Below, piece by piece: positions 9,314 to 23,290 of a DNA stretch of 64,000 nt (position 1 is its first letter; each line of letters starts with the position of its first letter). Under the pieces are notes generated by a model. It was given only the letters and a program-made list of their open reading frames with translations, was not told the DNA's origin and ran no database searches. The stretch is from Reinekea sp. G2M2-21 (GTDB lineage Bacteria; Pseudomonadota; Gammaproteobacteria; Pseudomonadales; Natronospirillaceae): NCBI RefSeq assembly GCF_015687175.1, contig NZ_JADPQG010000001.1, forward strand, positions 496,001-560,000, given 5' to 3'. The position numbers and the translations under genes are program-made.

Positions 9314-12300
9314 TTTTGTACATTTACGGGTCCATACTGAGTTCTCGCTGTTAGACGGCATTGTGCGCATAAAAGAACTCATTGGTGCGGTTGCCGACCA
9401 ACAAATGCCAGCGGTTGCCGTAACAGACATTGCCAATTTTTTTGGTTTGGTAAAATTCTATAACGGTGCAATAGGCTCAGGTATTAAACCGATATTAGGT
9501 GCGGATCTGTGGTTGGAAAATCCAAACGACCCGAAAAGTCCGTTCTTGTTCACCGTTCTGGTCAATAATGAAAAAGGCTATCGTAACCTTACCGAGATCA
9601 TTTCGGATGGTTATCAACTGAATCAACACGATGATCGGGCGATCGTCAAACGCGCTTGGCTTGTCGAAAAAAATGAAGGGTTAATTGTGTTGTCCGGCGC
9701 CCGCAGTGGCGATGTTGGTCAGGCCATTCTGCGTGGGAATCCTCAGCTGGCCGACGAACTGGCGGAACAATGGCAGCAAGTCTTCGGCGATCGGTATTAT
9801 CTGGAGTTGCAGCGAACCAAGCGCGAACATGATGAGGTTGTGGTGCAAGGTTCGTTGGTTTTGGCGCGCAAACATGGTATCCCCGTTGTTGCAACGAATG
9901 ACGTGATGTTCCTGCAACGGGACGATTTTGAAGCCCATGAAACTCGGGTCTGTATTAACGATGGCGTTACAATTGATGACCCGAAACGTCCAAAGAAGTA
10001 TTCCGAAGAACAGTATTTGAAATCCGACGAAGAAATGCGTCAGCTGTTTCATGATATTCCTGAGGCTATCGACAATTCGGTGTTAATCGCAGCACGTTGC
10101 AGTGCCACCGTTGAGTTGGGTAAATATTACTTGCCCGACTATCCGGTTCCGGAAGGACTGACGATGGATGACTACTTCCGTCAGCTTTCTGCTGAAGGTC
10201 TTGAGCGACGTCTCAAAGTGGCGTTGCGCGAAGACCAGGAAGATTATGAGGAACGTCGGCAAGAATACTACGACCGCCTTAAGTTTGAGCTCGATATCAT
10301 TATTCAGATGGGCTTCCCAGGCTACTTCCTGATCGTAATGGACTTTATTCGTTGGGGTAAGGAAAACGGTGTGCCAGTCGGACCAGGACGGGGCTCCGGT
10401 GCAGGGTCTCTGGTGGCGTGGGTGTTGGATATTACCGACCTCGATCCTCTGGAATACGACCTGCTGTTTGAACGTTTTTTGAATCCTGAACGGGTCTCTA
10501 TGCCGGACTTCGATGTCGACTTTTGTATGGATGGCCGTGAAAGGGTTATTCAGTATGTGGCTGATACCTACGGGCGACAGGCGGTATCGCAGATCGTTAC
10601 GTTCGGCACCATGGCGGCCAAAGCGGTCGTTCGCGACGTGGCACGTGTGCAAGGCAAACCTTTTGGTTTGGCTGACAAGTTATCGAAATTGATTCCACCC
10701 GACCCGGGCATGAAACTGGCAAAAGCGATTGACGAAGTCGGTGAGCTAAAAGAATTTATTGCCGAGGATGAAGAAGCTGCCGAAATCTGGGAAATGGCCT
10801 TGAAGTTGGAAGGTATCACCCGGCAGACCGGTAAACACGCTGGTGGTGTGGTGATTGCCCCCACCAAACTGACCGATTTTGCGCCGTTGCTGTGTGAAGA
10901 GGACGGCACCGGATTGGTCACACAATACGATAAAAATGATGTCGAAGCCGCCGGTTTAGTGAAATTCGACTTCCTCGGGTTGCGGACGCTGACGATCATT
11001 GATTGGGCGTTAAAAATTATCAACCCGCGATTGCAGGCAGAAGGCAAAGAGCCCATCGACATCGCCCATATACCGTTGGATGATCAAGCCTCTTTCGATT
11101 TGCTGCAGCAAGCGAAGACCACAGCTGTGTTCCAGCTGGAATCCCGAGGGATGAAAGATCTGGTGATGCGCCTGCAGCCGGACTGTCTGGAAGATATGAT
11201 TGCCTTGGTGGCGTTATTTCGCCCGGGGCCTCTGCAATCAGGCATGGTAGATAACTTCATTAATCGAAAACACGGTCGTGAAGAACTGTCCTATCCGGAT
11301 GTGCAATGGCAGCATGAATGGTTGAAACCTATTCTGGCACCGACCTATGGGATCATTCTGTATCAGGAACAGGTGATGCAAATCGCCCAAGTTCTCGCGG
11401 GTTATACCCTCGGTGGCGCGGACATGTTGCGCCGGGCTATGGGTAAGAAAAAGCCAGAGGAAATGGCCAAGCAGCGTGAAGTGTTCGAAAAGGGCGCGAT
11501 CTCCCAGGGTGTTGATGGCGAGTTGGCCATGAAAATCTTCGACTTGGTGGAAAAATTTGCCGGTTACGGTTTCAACAAATCGCACTCAGCAGCTTATGCA
11601 CTGGTGTCTTATCAGACGCTGTGGTTAAAAACGCATTACCCGGCCGCATTTATGGCGGCGACCATGTCCTCGGAATTGCAAAATACCGAGAAAGTGGTGA
11701 TTTTTGTTGAAGAATGCCGACAGATTGACATTGAGGTTTTGCCACCAGACGTCAACGCCGGTGACTACCTGTTCACGGTGAATGAAAATAACCAGATTAT
11801 CTACGGCCTTGGCGCCATCAAGGGCGTTGGTGAGGGGCCGGTCGAAGCCATCGTAGATGCGCGCAAGAAGGGCGGTCCGTTTCTGAACCTATTCGACTTC
11901 TGCGAGCGGATTGACTCGCGTAAGGTGAATAAACGCGCCATCGAAGCGTTAATTAAGGCGGGTGCGCTGGATACGATCGGTCCGCACCGCCAAATCATGC
12001 TGGCAGCCATGGGTGATGCGGTTAAAAAAGCTGAGCAAAGTGCGCAGAACGAAGCGGCCGGCATGATTGACCTGTTTGGTGCTATTGAAGCAGAGGTGGA
12101 AGAAGACGTCTACGAGCCTTATCGTTCGGTGCCTGATTCCACGTTAAAAGTTCGATTGGCGGGGGAGAAAGATACGCTCGGGCTCTACTTAACCGGGCAC
12201 CCTATTGATGAATTCGAGGCTGAGGTAAAACAGGTTGTGACCCTGCGCTTGGGGGATCTGGATGCGTCCGCAGAAGAACTCAAACGCGCACGTCGGGGTA

Positions 12301-12809
12301 ATGTAAAAACCATCGCGGGTTTGGTGATGGGTGTTCGTACCCGTCAAACACAACGCGGCGATACGATGGCGATTGTGACGCTCGACGATCGCACCGGGCG
12401 CCTGGAAATGACTTTGTTCGGTGAAGCGTACAGTGAATTCAAAGATCTGATCGTGCCAGATACGGTTATCGTGGTGGAAGCGGAAGCCGGTTGGGATGAC
12501 TACAACGATCGACCGCGTATCCGCGCTCAGCGAGTCTACACCTTGGTGGAAGCGCGACAGAAACTTATAAAAGGGGTTGAATTTACGGTAACGCAGGAAC
12601 AGCAGCAGTCTTTTATCGCGCGGCTTCGCACATTAGTTCGCGCTGATTTGGCTGATGATCAGGGTTGTCGTGTGTGGATTCATTACACCAATGACAAGGC
12701 GAATGGATTGGTTGAGTTGGATTCGCACTATCGTATTCCATTGGAAGATGAAGTGCTGCATACCCTGAAAACGTCATTTGATAACGGAGCGTTTAAATTC
12801 CGATACTGA
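9303..12809 (+). CDS. dnaE: DNA polymerase III alpha subunit, GTG start
   Basis: Catalytic subunit of the replicative polymerase. Its 1168 residues match the proteobacterial DnaE1 length. Order: N-terminal PHP domain ([14 protein letters not shown]), palm with the catalytic aspartates in MPDFDVDFC near residue 400, the [10 protein letters not shown] nucleotide-binding loop just before it, fingers with [10 protein letters not shown], a helix-hairpin-helix region, and an OB fold near residue 1000. The GTG start overlaps the end of rnhB. No internal disruption is seen. Confidence 0.98.
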   Translation: MTTNFVHLRVHTEFSLLDGIVRIKELIGAVADQQMPAVAVTDIANFFGLVKFYNGAIGSGIKPILGADLWLENPNDPKSPFLFTVLVNNEKGYRNLTEIISDGYQLNQHDDRAIVKRAWLVEKNEGLIVLSGARSGDVGQAILRGNPQLADELAEQWQQVFGDRYYLELQRTKREHDEVVVQGSLVLARKHGIPVVATNDVMFLQRDDFEAHETRVCINDGVTIDDPKRPKKYSEEQYLKSDEEMRQLFHDIPEAIDNSVLIAARCSATVELGKYYLPDYPVPEGLTMDDYFRQLSAEGLERRLKVALREDQEDYEERRQEYYDRLKFELDIIIQMGFPGYFLIVMDFIRWGKENGVPVGPGRGSGAGSLVAWVLDITDLDPLEYDLLFERFLNPERVSMPDFDVDFCMDGRERVIQYVADTYGRQAVSQIVTFGTMAAKAVVRDVARVQGKPFGLADKLSKLIPPDPGMKLAKAIDEVGELKEFIAEDEEAAEIWEMALKLEGITRQTGKHAGGVVIAPTKLTDFAPLLCEEDGTGLVTQYDKNDVEAAGLVKFDFLGLRTLTIIDWALKIINPRLQAEGKEPIDIAHIPLDDQASFDLLQQAKTTAVFQLESRGMKDLVMRLQPDCLEDMIALVALFRPGPLQSGMVDNFINRKHGREELSYPDVQWQHEWLKPILAPTYGIILYQEQVMQIAQVLAGYTLGGADMLRRAMGKKKPEEMAKQREVFEKGAISQGVDGELAMKIFDLVEKFAGYGFNKSHSAAYALVSYQTLWLKTHYPAAFMAATMSSELQNTEKVVIFVEECRQIDIEVLPPDVNAGDYLFTVNENNQIIYGLGAIKGVGEGPVEAIVDARKKGGPFLNLFDFCERIDSRKVNKRAIEALIKAGALDTIGPHRQIMLAAMGDAVKKAEQSAQNEAAGMIDLFGAIEAEVEEDVYEPYRSVPDSTLKVRLAGEKDTLGLYLTGHPIDEFEAEVKQVVTLRLGDLDASAEELKRARRGNVKTIAGLVMGVRTRQTQRGDTMAIVTLDDRTGRLEMTLFGEAYSEFKDLIVPDTVIVVEAEAGWDDYNDRPRIRAQRVYTLVEARQKLIKGVEFTVTQEQQQSFIARLRTLVRADLADDQGCRVWIHYTNDKANGLVELDSHYRIPLEDEVLHTLKTSFDNGAFKFRY

Positions 12810-13059
12810 GTTGAATATCCTGTGTCGGCCTTGTGTTTGTGCCCTCAAGCCAATTTGTTTGGCAGAGGGCGCAATCTGCAATAAAGGCGGTATTATTTAC
12901 TTTTGTTCATAGCTCAATCTTCTGCCAAACACTTGTTAGCCCTGACGCAAGACTTTAACCTGTCAGCTACTCTACGAATTTATATGGCCTTAAATTGAAG
13001 TTTTGGCTTCAAGCCTCATCCGATAGGTGGTTTTATGATCAGTTTAATGGGCAGGAACC
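12810..13059 (+). other. dnaE-accA intergenic region with a hairpin lacking a U-tract
   Basis: A 250-nt stretch without a gene. An inverted repeat at 12841-12870 (GCCCTC...GAGGGC, with inner GCCAA/TTGGC) can form a strong hairpin, but no T-run follows, so it is not a classic intrinsic terminator. It could be a Rho-assisted stop, an RNA stability element or an mRNA end. An accA promoter probably lies in the AT-rich part near 12950-13010, but no convincing -35/-10 pair was found. Confidence 0.4.
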
Positions 13060-14016
13060 ATGATGAACCCGGATTATTTAGAATTTGAACAACCAATTGC
13101 CGAATTAATTTCAAAGATTGATGAGCTGCGTTTAGTTGGTCACCGAAATGATCTGAATATTTCGGGCGAAATTGAGAAGCTGTCCGCACAATCGAAAAAA
13201 TTAACCGAGCAGATTTTCGGCAAACTGACTGCTTGGCAAGTCTCTCAATTGGCGCGACACCCGAAACGCCCATATACCCTGGATTATATTTCGCGCGTTT
13301 TTACAGATTTCGATGAGTTGCACGGTGACCGTCATTACGCCGACGATGCTGCCATTGTCGGTGGTATCGGGCGTTTTAACGAAAAGCCGGTCATGATTAT
13401 TGGTCATCAGAAAGGGCGTGAAGTGGCGGAAAATGTTCGCCGTAACTTCGCCATGCCGAAACCAGAAGGGTATCGGAAAGCGTTGCGACTGATGCAGATG
13501 GCAGAGCGTTTTAAAATGCCAATTTTTACCTTTATCAATACCATGGGCGCGTATCCGGGTATTGGAGCGGAAGAGCGCGGACAGTCTGAAGCCATTGCCT
13601 ATAATTTGCTTAAAATGTCGTCTCTGCGTGTGCCAATTATTGCCACGGTTATCGGCGAAGGCGGCTCCGGTGGTGCGTTAGCGATTGGTGTGGGTGATCA
13701 GGTTAATATGTTGCAATACAGCACTTACTCAGTCATTTCACCGGAAGGATGCGCCTCAATTCTCTGGAAAACAGCGGAAAGAGCGGCTGATGCTGCCGAA
13801 GCCATGGGTATCACGGCGCCGCGTTTGAAAGAACTTGGTCTGATCGATCACGTTATTCCTGAACCTTTGGGTGGAGCACATCGAGACTATCAGGGAATAG
13901 CCGACACGGTGAAAGAAACCTTCGCGGAGCAGTTGGCTGCGTTGTCGGACTTGCCGATGGACGATTTGCTGGAACGACGTTATCAACGATTAATGTCTTA
14001 CGGCGCTATTGCTTAA
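13060..14016 (+). CDS. accA: acetyl-CoA carboxylase carboxyltransferase subunit alpha
   Basis: With AccD, transfers the carboxyl group from biotin to acetyl-CoA to make malonyl-CoA. The 318-residue protein has the helical N-terminus and the crotonase-like domain. Family landmarks are [25 protein letters not shown], and the glycine-rich oxyanion region [13 protein letters not shown], followed by [11 protein letters not shown]. Two adjacent ATGs (13060 and 13063) are possible starts. A terminator follows directly. Confidence 0.97.
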   Translation: MMNPDYLEFEQPIAELISKIDELRLVGHRNDLNISGEIEKLSAQSKKLTEQIFGKLTAWQVSQLARHPKRPYTLDYISRVFTDFDELHGDRHYADDAAIVGGIGRFNEKPVMIIGHQKGREVAENVRRNFAMPKPEGYRKALRLMQMAERFKMPIFTFINTMGAYPGIGAEERGQSEAIAYNLLKMSSLRVPIIATVIGEGGSGGALAIGVGDQVNMLQYSTYSVISPEGCASILWKTAERAADAAEAMGITAPRLKELGLIDHVIPEPLGGAHRDYQGIADTVKETFAEQLAALSDLPMDDLLERRYQRLMSYGAIA

Positions 14017-14019
14017 CGT

Positions 14020-14048
14020 CAAAAAAGGCTGACACCGTCAGCCTTTTT
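14020..14048 (+). terminator. intrinsic terminator after accA
   Basis: AAAAAAGGCTGAC-ACC-GTCAGCCTTTTT: a 7-bp GC-rich stem with a tight loop, flanked by A- and T-runs. It lies 4 nt after the accA stop and separates accA from the GNAT/tilS genes. Confidence 0.9.
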
Positions 14049-14119
14049 CATAGCCAGCGCTTGCGACCTTCGATAAAGTGCCTAAATTAACTAAAGGTTT
14101 GTCTTTAAGGCTGGTCTGA

Positions 14120-14587
14120 GTGTCCCGGGTGTTCATGTCTAAATTTAACGCGTCTGAACCGATCGTTGGCGATTCCATTGCGCTTATGCTGAATCGTGTC
14201 TTGACAGAAAATGAGGCATTGGAGCATATCCCAGCGTATCTCTATGACATCGTTTATCTGGACGGAACCCGAATCGGACAAATCGATTTACGAATCGGCA
14301 AATCCGAATCTTTGATGATGTATGGCGGCCAGATTGGTTACGGTATTGATAAGCCGTTCAGAGGTCATGGCTACGCCGCGGAGGCGTGTCAGTTGCTGAA
14401 ACCCGTCGCTCTTGAATTGGGTTTTAAAGAACTTTGGATAACCTGTAATCCGGAGAACGCCGCGTCAGTTCGCACCTGTGAAAAAATTGGTGCGGTTTAC
14501 GTTGAGCGGGTCGATGTACCAGAAGGTTCTGAATTGTGGCATCGGGGTGATCGTGAGAAACTGCGATTCCTTTGGCGGTTGCAATAA
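14120..14587 (+). CDS. GNAT family N-acetyltransferase
   Basis: A GCN5-related acetyltransferase of unknown substrate. The acetyl-CoA loop is GIDKPFRGHGYAAEA, followed by the beta strand and helix LWITCNPENAASVRTCEKIGA, typical of RimJ/RimL-like and small-molecule GNATs. The start is uncertain: GTG at 14120 has AAGG 9 nt upstream, while ATG at 14135 would shorten the protein by 5 residues. It lies between accA and tilS, normally adjacent in related genomes, so it is probably an insertion into this order. It could act on ribosomal protein, antibiotic or amino acid; the sequence does not say. Confidence 0.85.
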   Translation: MSRVFMSKFNASEPIVGDSIALMLNRVLTENEALEHIPAYLYDIVYLDGTRIGQIDLRIGKSESLMMYGGQIGYGIDKPFRGHGYAAEACQLLKPVALELGFKELWITCNPENAASVRTCEKIGAVYVERVDVPEGSELWHRGDREKLRFLWRLQ

Positions 14588-14598
14588 GGTTTAGTTTC

Positions 14599-15927
14599 GT
14601 GACAACTCCTTCCTGGATGGCAGACATCCAAAAAGATATTCAGCAAGATATTCTACAACAGGCATCCGATCTTAATTACGTTGGTTTTAGCGGTGGTTTG
14701 GATTCCACCTTTCTCCTGTGTCAGGCCGTTCAGGCTCTCGGACCGCAACGAGTTATTGCCGTACATGTTAATCATGGCATATCTCCTCACGCGGCACAGT
14801 GGCAGCAGCACTGCGAAACCATTTGCACAGGTTTAGGTTGCCGATTCGAAACGGCCAACGTCAATGTATTGAACCAAGGGCAGGGTATTGAAGCCGCGGC
14901 ACGTCAGTCCCGTTACGAATGCTTTGCCAAGAGCCTGCCAGACAACGGTCTGTTGATGCTTGGCCATCATTTGGATGATCAGGTTGAAACTTTTTTCCTT
15001 CGTTTGATGCGCGGTGCGGGACCAACAGGGCTCACCGCAATGCCAACCCGGACGGCTCGGGAACACTATTGGATAGCCCGACCCTTACTGGCCATTACTC
15101 GCCAGCAGATCGAATCCATTGCGCAGAATTTGGGTTTGGTGTGGATTGAAGATGACTCGAATAAGGATACTCGCTTCGACCGGAATTTTTTACGCCAACA
15201 GGTTCTGCCGTTGCTTGAGACCCGGTGGCCAGCTTACCGCGACAAAATTCAACAAACTATGAGTCTGTTGCAGCCGCAACAGCTTCAGGAAAACGACAGT
15301 TTTGAGGTTCAAGCCGAATTGCAACACCGGCTCAGTCATGATCAGGGCTTGAAATTAGTTCAAACGGATACCTTCACGGATGCACAACTACAAACATTAT
15401 TGCATGCTTGGCTGGCGAGCATCGGCCAGCAAACGCCTTCGCAAGCTCGGTTAAAAGCGATTGTCGATCACGTCATCCGGGCGCGACCGGATGCACAACC
15501 CGTTGTTGAATTGGGTGATGGTGATATCCGTCGACATGGTCCCGCCCTGTATTGGGTAGCAAAGCAGCGACTGCCGGGTGATGCACCGGAATTTAATGTC
15601 GACATCGAACAGCATTGGCCTGGTGTCGGTAACATTACTGTCGCACTAACTGTAGACGGGACGCCCTGCTTGAGAAGGGATTTACCCAACTTGCATTGGC
15701 GCTTGCGCAGCGGTGATGAAATGATGCGTCCATTCGGTCGATCCAAGTCCCGAGACCTGAAAAGACTGTTACAAGAATACCGGGTGAAACCGTGGTTGCG
15801 GGATCGGATTCCTTTGCTATTCAGCGGGGACTCACTGGTCGCCGTCGGCGATCTGCTGGTGTCGGCCGATCATTTGGCCGTTCCTTCAGAGCTCGGGCTG
15901 CGGATAATTTGGCAAAATTCAGATTGA
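14599..15927 (+). CDS. tilS: tRNA(Ile) lysidine synthetase
   Basis: Converts C34 of tRNA-Ile(CAU) to lysidine so that it reads AUA. The N-terminal ATP-pyrophosphatase domain has the P-loop GFSGGLDSTFLL and the downstream GHHLDDQVETFFLRLMRG motif. A middle linker and the C-terminal TilS domain (RPFGRSKSRDLKRLLQEY) follow. GTG 14599 has AAGGT 8 nt upstream and gives 442 residues; ATG 14617 is an alternative. The frame is also open back to 14572, but that start would overlap the GNAT gene. Confidence 0.93.
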   Translation: MTTPSWMADIQKDIQQDILQQASDLNYVGFSGGLDSTFLLCQAVQALGPQRVIAVHVNHGISPHAAQWQQHCETICTGLGCRFETANVNVLNQGQGIEAAARQSRYECFAKSLPDNGLLMLGHHLDDQVETFFLRLMRGAGPTGLTAMPTRTAREHYWIARPLLAITRQQIESIAQNLGLVWIEDDSNKDTRFDRNFLRQQVLPLLETRWPAYRDKIQQTMSLLQPQQLQENDSFEVQAELQHRLSHDQGLKLVQTDTFTDAQLQTLLHAWLASIGQQTPSQARLKAIVDHVIRARPDAQPVVELGDGDIRRHGPALYWVAKQRLPGDAPEFNVDIEQHWPGVGNITVALTVDGTPCLRRDLPNLHWRLRSGDEMMRPFGRSKSRDLKRLLQEYRVKPWLRDRIPLLFSGDSLVAVGDLLVSADHLAVPSELGLRIIWQNSD

Positions 15928-15989
15928 GTAAAAGCACTTATTTTGCTACTCTGATCTCCCATCTTAAACAGCACAATCACCCTTTCTAA

Positions 15990-17675
<1,686 letters not shown>

Positions 17676-17709
17676 ACGGCTTTGGGCTCGCATTTTTCGT
17701 TAATTTACC

Positions 17710-17715
17710 TATAAT
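17710..17715 (+). promoter_or_regulatory. likely -10 element of the eno promoter
   Basis: A consensus TATAAT followed by a GC-rich discriminator (CGCGGGC) 115 nt upstream of the eno ATG. No good -35 hexamer stands at 16-18 nt, so the call rests on the perfect -10 and its position in the pyrG-eno gap. Confidence 0.5.
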
Positions 17716-17826
17716 CGCGGGCCTGATTTGTAAGAAAATTACATTTTGATTGACCCTGAACAAGATTTTGTTCCGCCAAATCCGAACAATAAGCTCCGAT
17801 TTGGTTTTAATACTCAGGAGAGTTAA

Positions 17827-19131
<1,305 letters not shown>

Positions 19132-19183
19132 GGTGACATGAGCGGTTATTTGAACAAATAACCGCTGACATTGCTGAAAAAAT

Positions 19184-19212
19184 GAAAAGGGGGCTTGGCT
19201 CCCTTTTTTTTA
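19184..19212 (+). terminator. terminator after eno
   Basis: AAAAGGG...CCCTTTTTTTT around a short loop, ending in eight T residues. A second perfect hairpin without a T-run, AGCGGTTATTTG/CAAATAACCGCT at 19141-19166, lies just upstream and may protect the eno mRNA end. ftsB starts 40 nt further on. Confidence 0.85.
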
Positions 19213-19251
19213 TGCGTGAAAATGGCGCATCGTTTTCCCAGAGGTTACTCC

Positions 19252-19524
19252 ATGAGATTGGTTCAGCTGACGCTGCTGTTACTTATAGTTATGCTGCAAT
19301 ACCGTTATTGGTTTGCTGAAAACGGGTATTTCGACAACAAACGTCTTGAACAGTCTATCGTTGCTCAGCAATTGGAGTTAGCTGGACAGCAGGCCAAAAA
19401 CGCCAATCTGCAGGCCAAAGTAGATGATCTAAAGTCGGGCAACGATGCGATTGAAGAACTTGCACGTCAAAACCTGGGTCTTATCAAACCCGGTGAAACG
19501 TTCGTAATCATGATAGATAACTAA
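19252..19524 (+). CDS. ftsB: cell division protein FtsB
   Basis: Bitopic inner-membrane division protein of the FtsQLB complex. The 90-residue protein has a short cytoplasmic start (MRLVQ), one membrane segment (LTLLLLIVML), then a periplasmic coiled coil rich in Gln/Leu/Ala and the conserved tail ELARQNLGLIKPGETF. The ATG at 19252 with GAGGT upstream is chosen over in-frame starts inside the eno terminator. The eno-ftsB-ispD order is conserved. ispD follows after 3 nt. Confidence 0.95.
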   Translation: MRLVQLTLLLLIVMLQYRYWFAENGYFDNKRLEQSIVAQQLELAGQQAKNANLQAKVDDLKSGNDAIEELARQNLGLIKPGETFVIMIDN

Positions 19525-19527
19525 GCC

Positions 19528-20226
19528 ATGGTCCATGTACATGTTGTCTTCCCTGCGGCCGGAGTTGGAAAACGTTTCGGTTCTGCGGAACCGAAACAAT
19601 ACGCCACAATTCACGACCGGACGGTTATGGAATGGACGCTCGATGCCCTTGCCGCAGTGGATGGGCTGTCGAAGACGATTATCGCTCTGCAGCCAGATGA
19701 TTTTAAGGGGCGTGAGATTGCAAGCCGCGCAGGTGTAACTGACGTTTGTGTTGGTGGTAATGAGCGAGCTGATTCTGTCTTAAATGCCCTGACATTATTA
19801 GCGGTAACCGAATCTGCCGATGACTGGGTACTGGTTCACGACATTGCTCGCCCTTGCGTTCGCGCGACTGACGTTCAAGCCCTGATTCAAGAATGTGAAC
19901 AGCTGGGCCAAGGTGGGGTTTTGGCCCGTCCCATCACCGATACCGTGAAGCAAGTCAGTTCGGTGCCTGGGCAATGCAAAACCTTGGATCGCTCTGAGCT
20001 CTGGACGGTGCAAACCCCCCAGTGTTTTCGGTTGGGCGAACTGCTCACGGCGATGCGTTACTGTGCGGCAAACAATATTCCGGTGACCGATGAATCGTCT
20101 GCCATCGAGGCAATGGGCGGCGCGGTGCATCTGGTGAAGGGGTCTGCCGATAACATAAAACTCACTCACGCTGAGGATGCGTCGTTAGTTGCGCATTATT
20201 TGGCACAGCAGGAAAGAATTAAATGA
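19528..20226 (+). CDS. ispD: 2-C-methyl-D-erythritol 4-phosphate cytidylyltransferase
   Basis: Third step of the MEP pathway: makes CDP-ME from MEP and CTP. The 232-residue protein has the nucleotide-binding loop [12 protein letters not shown]...PKQY, plus HDIARPCV and the C-terminal TDESSAIE motif. It overlaps ispF by 4 nt (ATGA). Together with dxr at the window start it supplies precursors for quinones and undecaprenyl phosphate. Confidence 0.97.
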   Translation: MVHVHVVFPAAGVGKRFGSAEPKQYATIHDRTVMEWTLDALAAVDGLSKTIIALQPDDFKGREIASRAGVTDVCVGGNERADSVLNALTLLAVTESADDWVLVHDIARPCVRATDVQALIQECEQLGQGGVLARPITDTVKQVSSVPGQCKTLDRSELWTVQTPQCFRLGELLTAMRYCAANNIPVTDESSAIEAMGGAVHLVKGSADNIKLTHAEDASLVAHYLAQQERIK

Positions 20227-20711
20227 TGCGAATTGGGCATGGTTATGACGTACACCGTTTCGATTTATCCAGTGGTCCGTGTGACATTAAGCTCGCCGGC
20301 GTCAGCGTACCGGCTGAGCATCCGTTAGAAGCGCACTCAGATGGCGATGTCGCCCTTCATGCACTGTGCGATGCGTTACTGGGTGCATTAGCCCTGGGTG
20401 ATATAGGCGAACATTTTCCCGATACCTCAGCGGAATGGAAAGACGTCGATTCGCGGGATTTGCTGCGCCGTGTTTATCTCAGTATTCAGCAAAAGGGCTA
20501 TCGAGTCGGTAATGTCGACATCACTATAGCCGCTCAAACCCCTCGCTTGAGTCACTACAAAAAAGCGATGCAGCAAACGATTGCTACCGATCTGAACGTC
20601 GCAATTGACCAAGTAAACGTAAAGGCAACGACAACGGAAAAGCTGGGTTTCGTCGGGCGAAAAGAAGGCATTGCTGTTGATGCCGTCTGTTTGCTGGTGA
20701 GGGATAACTGA
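20223..20711 (+). CDS. ispF: 2-C-methyl-D-erythritol 2,4-cyclodiphosphate synthase
   Basis: Cyclizes CDP-ME 2-phosphate to MEcPP with loss of CMP. The trimeric, zinc-dependent family is recognised by GHGYDVHRF at the N-terminus (metal ligands Asp and His) and [18 protein letters not shown] with the third His. The 162-residue length is normal. Two consecutive ATG codons (20223 and 20226) allow either start. The stop overlaps the truD ATG. Confidence 0.97.
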   Translation: MMRIGHGYDVHRFDLSSGPCDIKLAGVSVPAEHPLEAHSDGDVALHALCDALLGALALGDIGEHFPDTSAEWKDVDSRDLLRRVYLSIQQKGYRVGNVDITIAAQTPRLSHYKKAMQQTIATDLNVAIDQVNVKATTTEKLGFVGRKEGIAVDAVCLLVRDN

Positions 20712-21757
20712 TGTCGCTGATCTTTGATTGGCCAAGAAGTCATTCGTTCGAGACGGCCACGGGTGTGATAAAAGAGCAGAATGATGACTTTGTGGTTATC
20801 GAAAAGTTGCCGGAAACACCCAGTGGTGAAGGTGAACACCTTTGGGTTACTTTAGAGAAGAACGGTCAGAATACCGCTTGGGTTGCTAGGCAGCTCGCCA
20901 ACTGGGCCGGTTTAAAGCCGCGTGATGTCAGTTATGCAGGCCTGAAAGACCGTCACGCCGTTACCCAGCAAACCTTCTCGGTGCATTTACCAGGTAAAGT
21001 TACGCCATCGCCTCATTTAATTCATATCGACGGAGTTAAACTGATTTCTTACGCTCGGCACAACCGTAAATTGAAAACCGGGCAGTTAATCGGAAATCAA
21101 TTCAGAATTCGGGTTCGCCACAGTAATATAGCGCCCGATGTCTTGCAAACTAATTGGTCTCAAGTCTGTGCGATGGGGGTGCCAAACTATTTTGGTCCGC
21201 AGCGCTTTGGTCACCATGGTCAAAACGTACAGCAAGGCATGGACTGGCTATTGGGTAAAACGAAAGCACCAAGACACCACCAATCCATTTACCTTTCCGC
21301 GGTCCGTTCTTATCTGTTTAATCATTTACTGGCGGCGCGGGTACAACAAGGTACCTGGAATCAATTAATGCCAGCGGATTTTGTGCAGTTCAGTGAAGGC
21401 AAAACAGGTTTTTATTGCGAACAGCCCGATGACAATGATCTGAGACGGTGTCTTGCGGGTCAATTGTCACCCTGCGCGAGTCTGCCCGGTGAGTCCAAAG
21501 AGTCATTCTCGGATTTGGATCAGCGTGAAGATACCTTACTCAGTGAGTTTTCACCCATACTGACCGCTTTGCGTGAAAAGCGGGTTATGCGACATTTCCG
21601 CAAACTCAGGGTCATTCCAGAGCAAACCTCATTCGACATTATAGACGGTGACCCGGTGTTTTCGTTTTTCCTGCCGGCGGGTAGTTACGCAACTTCCGTA
21701 TTAAAAGAGCTGGTCGCCGTGCAGGATAACCAGGAGGCTAAAGACTGGCATGAGTAA
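20711..21757 (+). CDS. truD: tRNA pseudouridine(13) synthase TruD
   Basis: Makes pseudouridine 13 in tRNA-Glu. The protein has 348 residues. The catalytic Asp80 lies in SYAGLKDRHAVTQQ, and the TruD-specific region NYFGPQRFGHHGQN follows. It overlaps ispF by one base and pcm by 8. surE, usually located between truD and pcm, is missing, so the two genes abut directly. Confidence 0.96.
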   Translation: MSLIFDWPRSHSFETATGVIKEQNDDFVVIEKLPETPSGEGEHLWVTLEKNGQNTAWVARQLANWAGLKPRDVSYAGLKDRHAVTQQTFSVHLPGKVTPSPHLIHIDGVKLISYARHNRKLKTGQLIGNQFRIRVRHSNIAPDVLQTNWSQVCAMGVPNYFGPQRFGHHGQNVQQGMDWLLGKTKAPRHHQSIYLSAVRSYLFNHLLAARVQQGTWNQLMPADFVQFSEGKTGFYCEQPDDNDLRRCLAGQLSPCASLPGESKESFSDLDQREDTLLSEFSPILTALREKRVMRHFRKLRVIPEQTSFDIIDGDPVFSFFLPAGSYATSVLKELVAVQDNQEAKDWHE

Positions 21758-22424
21758 GTCGAACCCCGAGTTGCGCGGCATTGGGATGACGTCTGCTCGT
21801 ACCCGTGCCCGTTTGATTGAGCGACTGCTAGACCAGGGAATCAGTCACCCCAAGGTGCTAGCTTGTTTTGAAGCCGTGCCACGACATCTGTTTGTTGATG
21901 AAGCCCTTGGGCACAAAGCTTACGAAGACATTTCAGTTCCTATCGGCTATGCCCAAACGCTTTCTCAGCCTTATATCGTGGCTAAAATGTCGGAGTTGGT
22001 TATGGCGGCTCCGCATCATGAACGGATATTGGAGATCGGAACCGGTTCTGGTTTTCAGACCTGCGTTCTTGCCAACCTTGTCGATGAGGTATTCAGTGTC
22101 GAGCGCATCAAGCCTCTGCAGGAAAAAGCCAAAGCCCGGCTGAAAACGCTGAGGTTAAACAATGTTCATTTGAAAATGGCGGATGGTTTCCTTGGATGGC
22201 CAGATCAGGCGCCTTTCGATGTCATCATCGGAACGGCAGCACCGAAAGAACCACCGCCAGAACTTGTTGATCAGCTCATTCCGGATGGCGGACGGCTGAT
22301 CATGCCCATTGGTGAAGAAAAACAATATTTGACAGTTATTGATAAAGTTGACGATGAATTGATCATCCAGAAAATTGAACCGGTACTGTTCGTGCCGATG
22401 CTGAGTGGAGTAAAACAGCAATGA
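21750..22424 (+). CDS. pcm: protein-L-isoaspartate O-methyltransferase
   Basis: Repairs isoaspartyl residues in aged proteins using SAM. The 224-residue protein shows PIGYAQTLSQPYIVAKM, the substrate-binding region, and the SAM motif ILEIGTGSGFQT, then PFDVIIGTAAP. It overlaps truD at its start and the DUF368 gene by 4 nt at its end, consistent with one transcript from ftsB onward. Closeness to rpoS fits a stationary-phase repair role. Confidence 0.96.
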   Translation: MSKSNPELRGIGMTSARTRARLIERLLDQGISHPKVLACFEAVPRHLFVDEALGHKAYEDISVPIGYAQTLSQPYIVAKMSELVMAAPHHERILEIGTGSGFQTCVLANLVDEVFSVERIKPLQEKAKARLKTLRLNNVHLKMADGFLGWPDQAPFDVIIGTAAPKEPPPELVDQLIPDGGRLIMPIGEEKQYLTVIDKVDDELIIQKIEPVLFVPMLSGVKQQ

Positions 22425-23290
22425 AAAAGGACTATCTGATATGGATTTTAAAAGGCGCGGCAATGGGCGCTGCAGACGCCGTTCCCGGAGTTTCAGGTGG
22501 GACGATTGCGTTGATCACTGGCATTTATGAACGGTTTATCGCTGCTTTGGCCAGTTTTAAACCATCGTTGTGGCAATTCATAAAACGTAAAGACATAAAA
22601 GGTTTGTGGCAACACATCGACGGTCCATTTTTGCTTTGCTTGGGTATCGGGATTTTGGTCAGCCTGTTTACGGTACTCAACGTGGTTCATTGGCTGTTAA
22701 CTATTGCTGCGCCGGTGGTCTGGTCGTTTTTCATGGGCATTATCTTGGTGTCTCTGTGGCAATTGAGCAGTGCGAGAGTCTGGCGCATGGTCGATATCCT
22801 GCTGTTGCTGGGTGGCCTTTCTATCGCCGTATTTTTTGCAACCGCCACGGCTACCTCGATTACGGTTAACCCACTGACCTTGGTTTTAGGCGGTATCTTA
22901 GCCATATCGGCGATGTTACTACCGGGAATATCCGGTTCCTTTATGTTGCTGTTGCTAGGCCTTTATCCCGTGGTTGTTGAGGCCGTGCATGAAAGGGAAT
23001 TTATCATTGTTGCGTGGGTGGCATTGGGCTGTGCGATTGGCATCGTCAGTTTCAGCCGCATATTGCACTGGACCTTGTTGCGCTGGCATGACCGGGTGAT
23101 GAGTTTCATGCTCGGGTTTGTTGCAGGCGCTCTAGTGAAAGTCTGGCCGTGGCAGTTTAACTTCAATTGGTATTTGCCTTCTAACTTCGAGCAAGTTTCG
23201 GGTAATGAGCCTTATATCCTGTATTCTTTAGTCTCAACCGTGCTGGGAGGTGTTCTTGTTGCATTGTTGTACAAACGGACAGAAAAATGA
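22421..23290 (+). CDS. DUF368 family polytopic membrane protein
   Basis: An inner-membrane protein of 289 residues with about eight hydrophobic segments and the family signature GAAMGAADAVPGVSGGTIALITGIYER at the N-terminus, repeated in weaker form near PGISGSFMLLLLG. Members of this family (DUF368/PopT) have been linked to recycling of the C55 undecaprenyl phosphate carrier; that role is family knowledge, not visible here. The start overlaps pcm by 4 nt. Neighbouring isoprenoid genes make a polyprenyl-related role plausible. Confidence 0.85.
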   Translation: MKKDYLIWILKGAAMGAADAVPGVSGGTIALITGIYERFIAALASFKPSLWQFIKRKDIKGLWQHIDGPFLLCLGIGILVSLFTVLNVVHWLLTIAAPVVWSFFMGIILVSLWQLSSARVWRMVDILLLLGGLSIAVFFATATATSITVNPLTLVLGGILAISAMLLPGISGSFMLLLLGLYPVVVEAVHEREFIIVAWVALGCAIGIVSFSRILHWTLLRWHDRVMSFMLGFVAGALVKVWPWQFNFNWYLPSNFEQVSGNEPYILYSLVSTVLGGVLVALLYKRTEK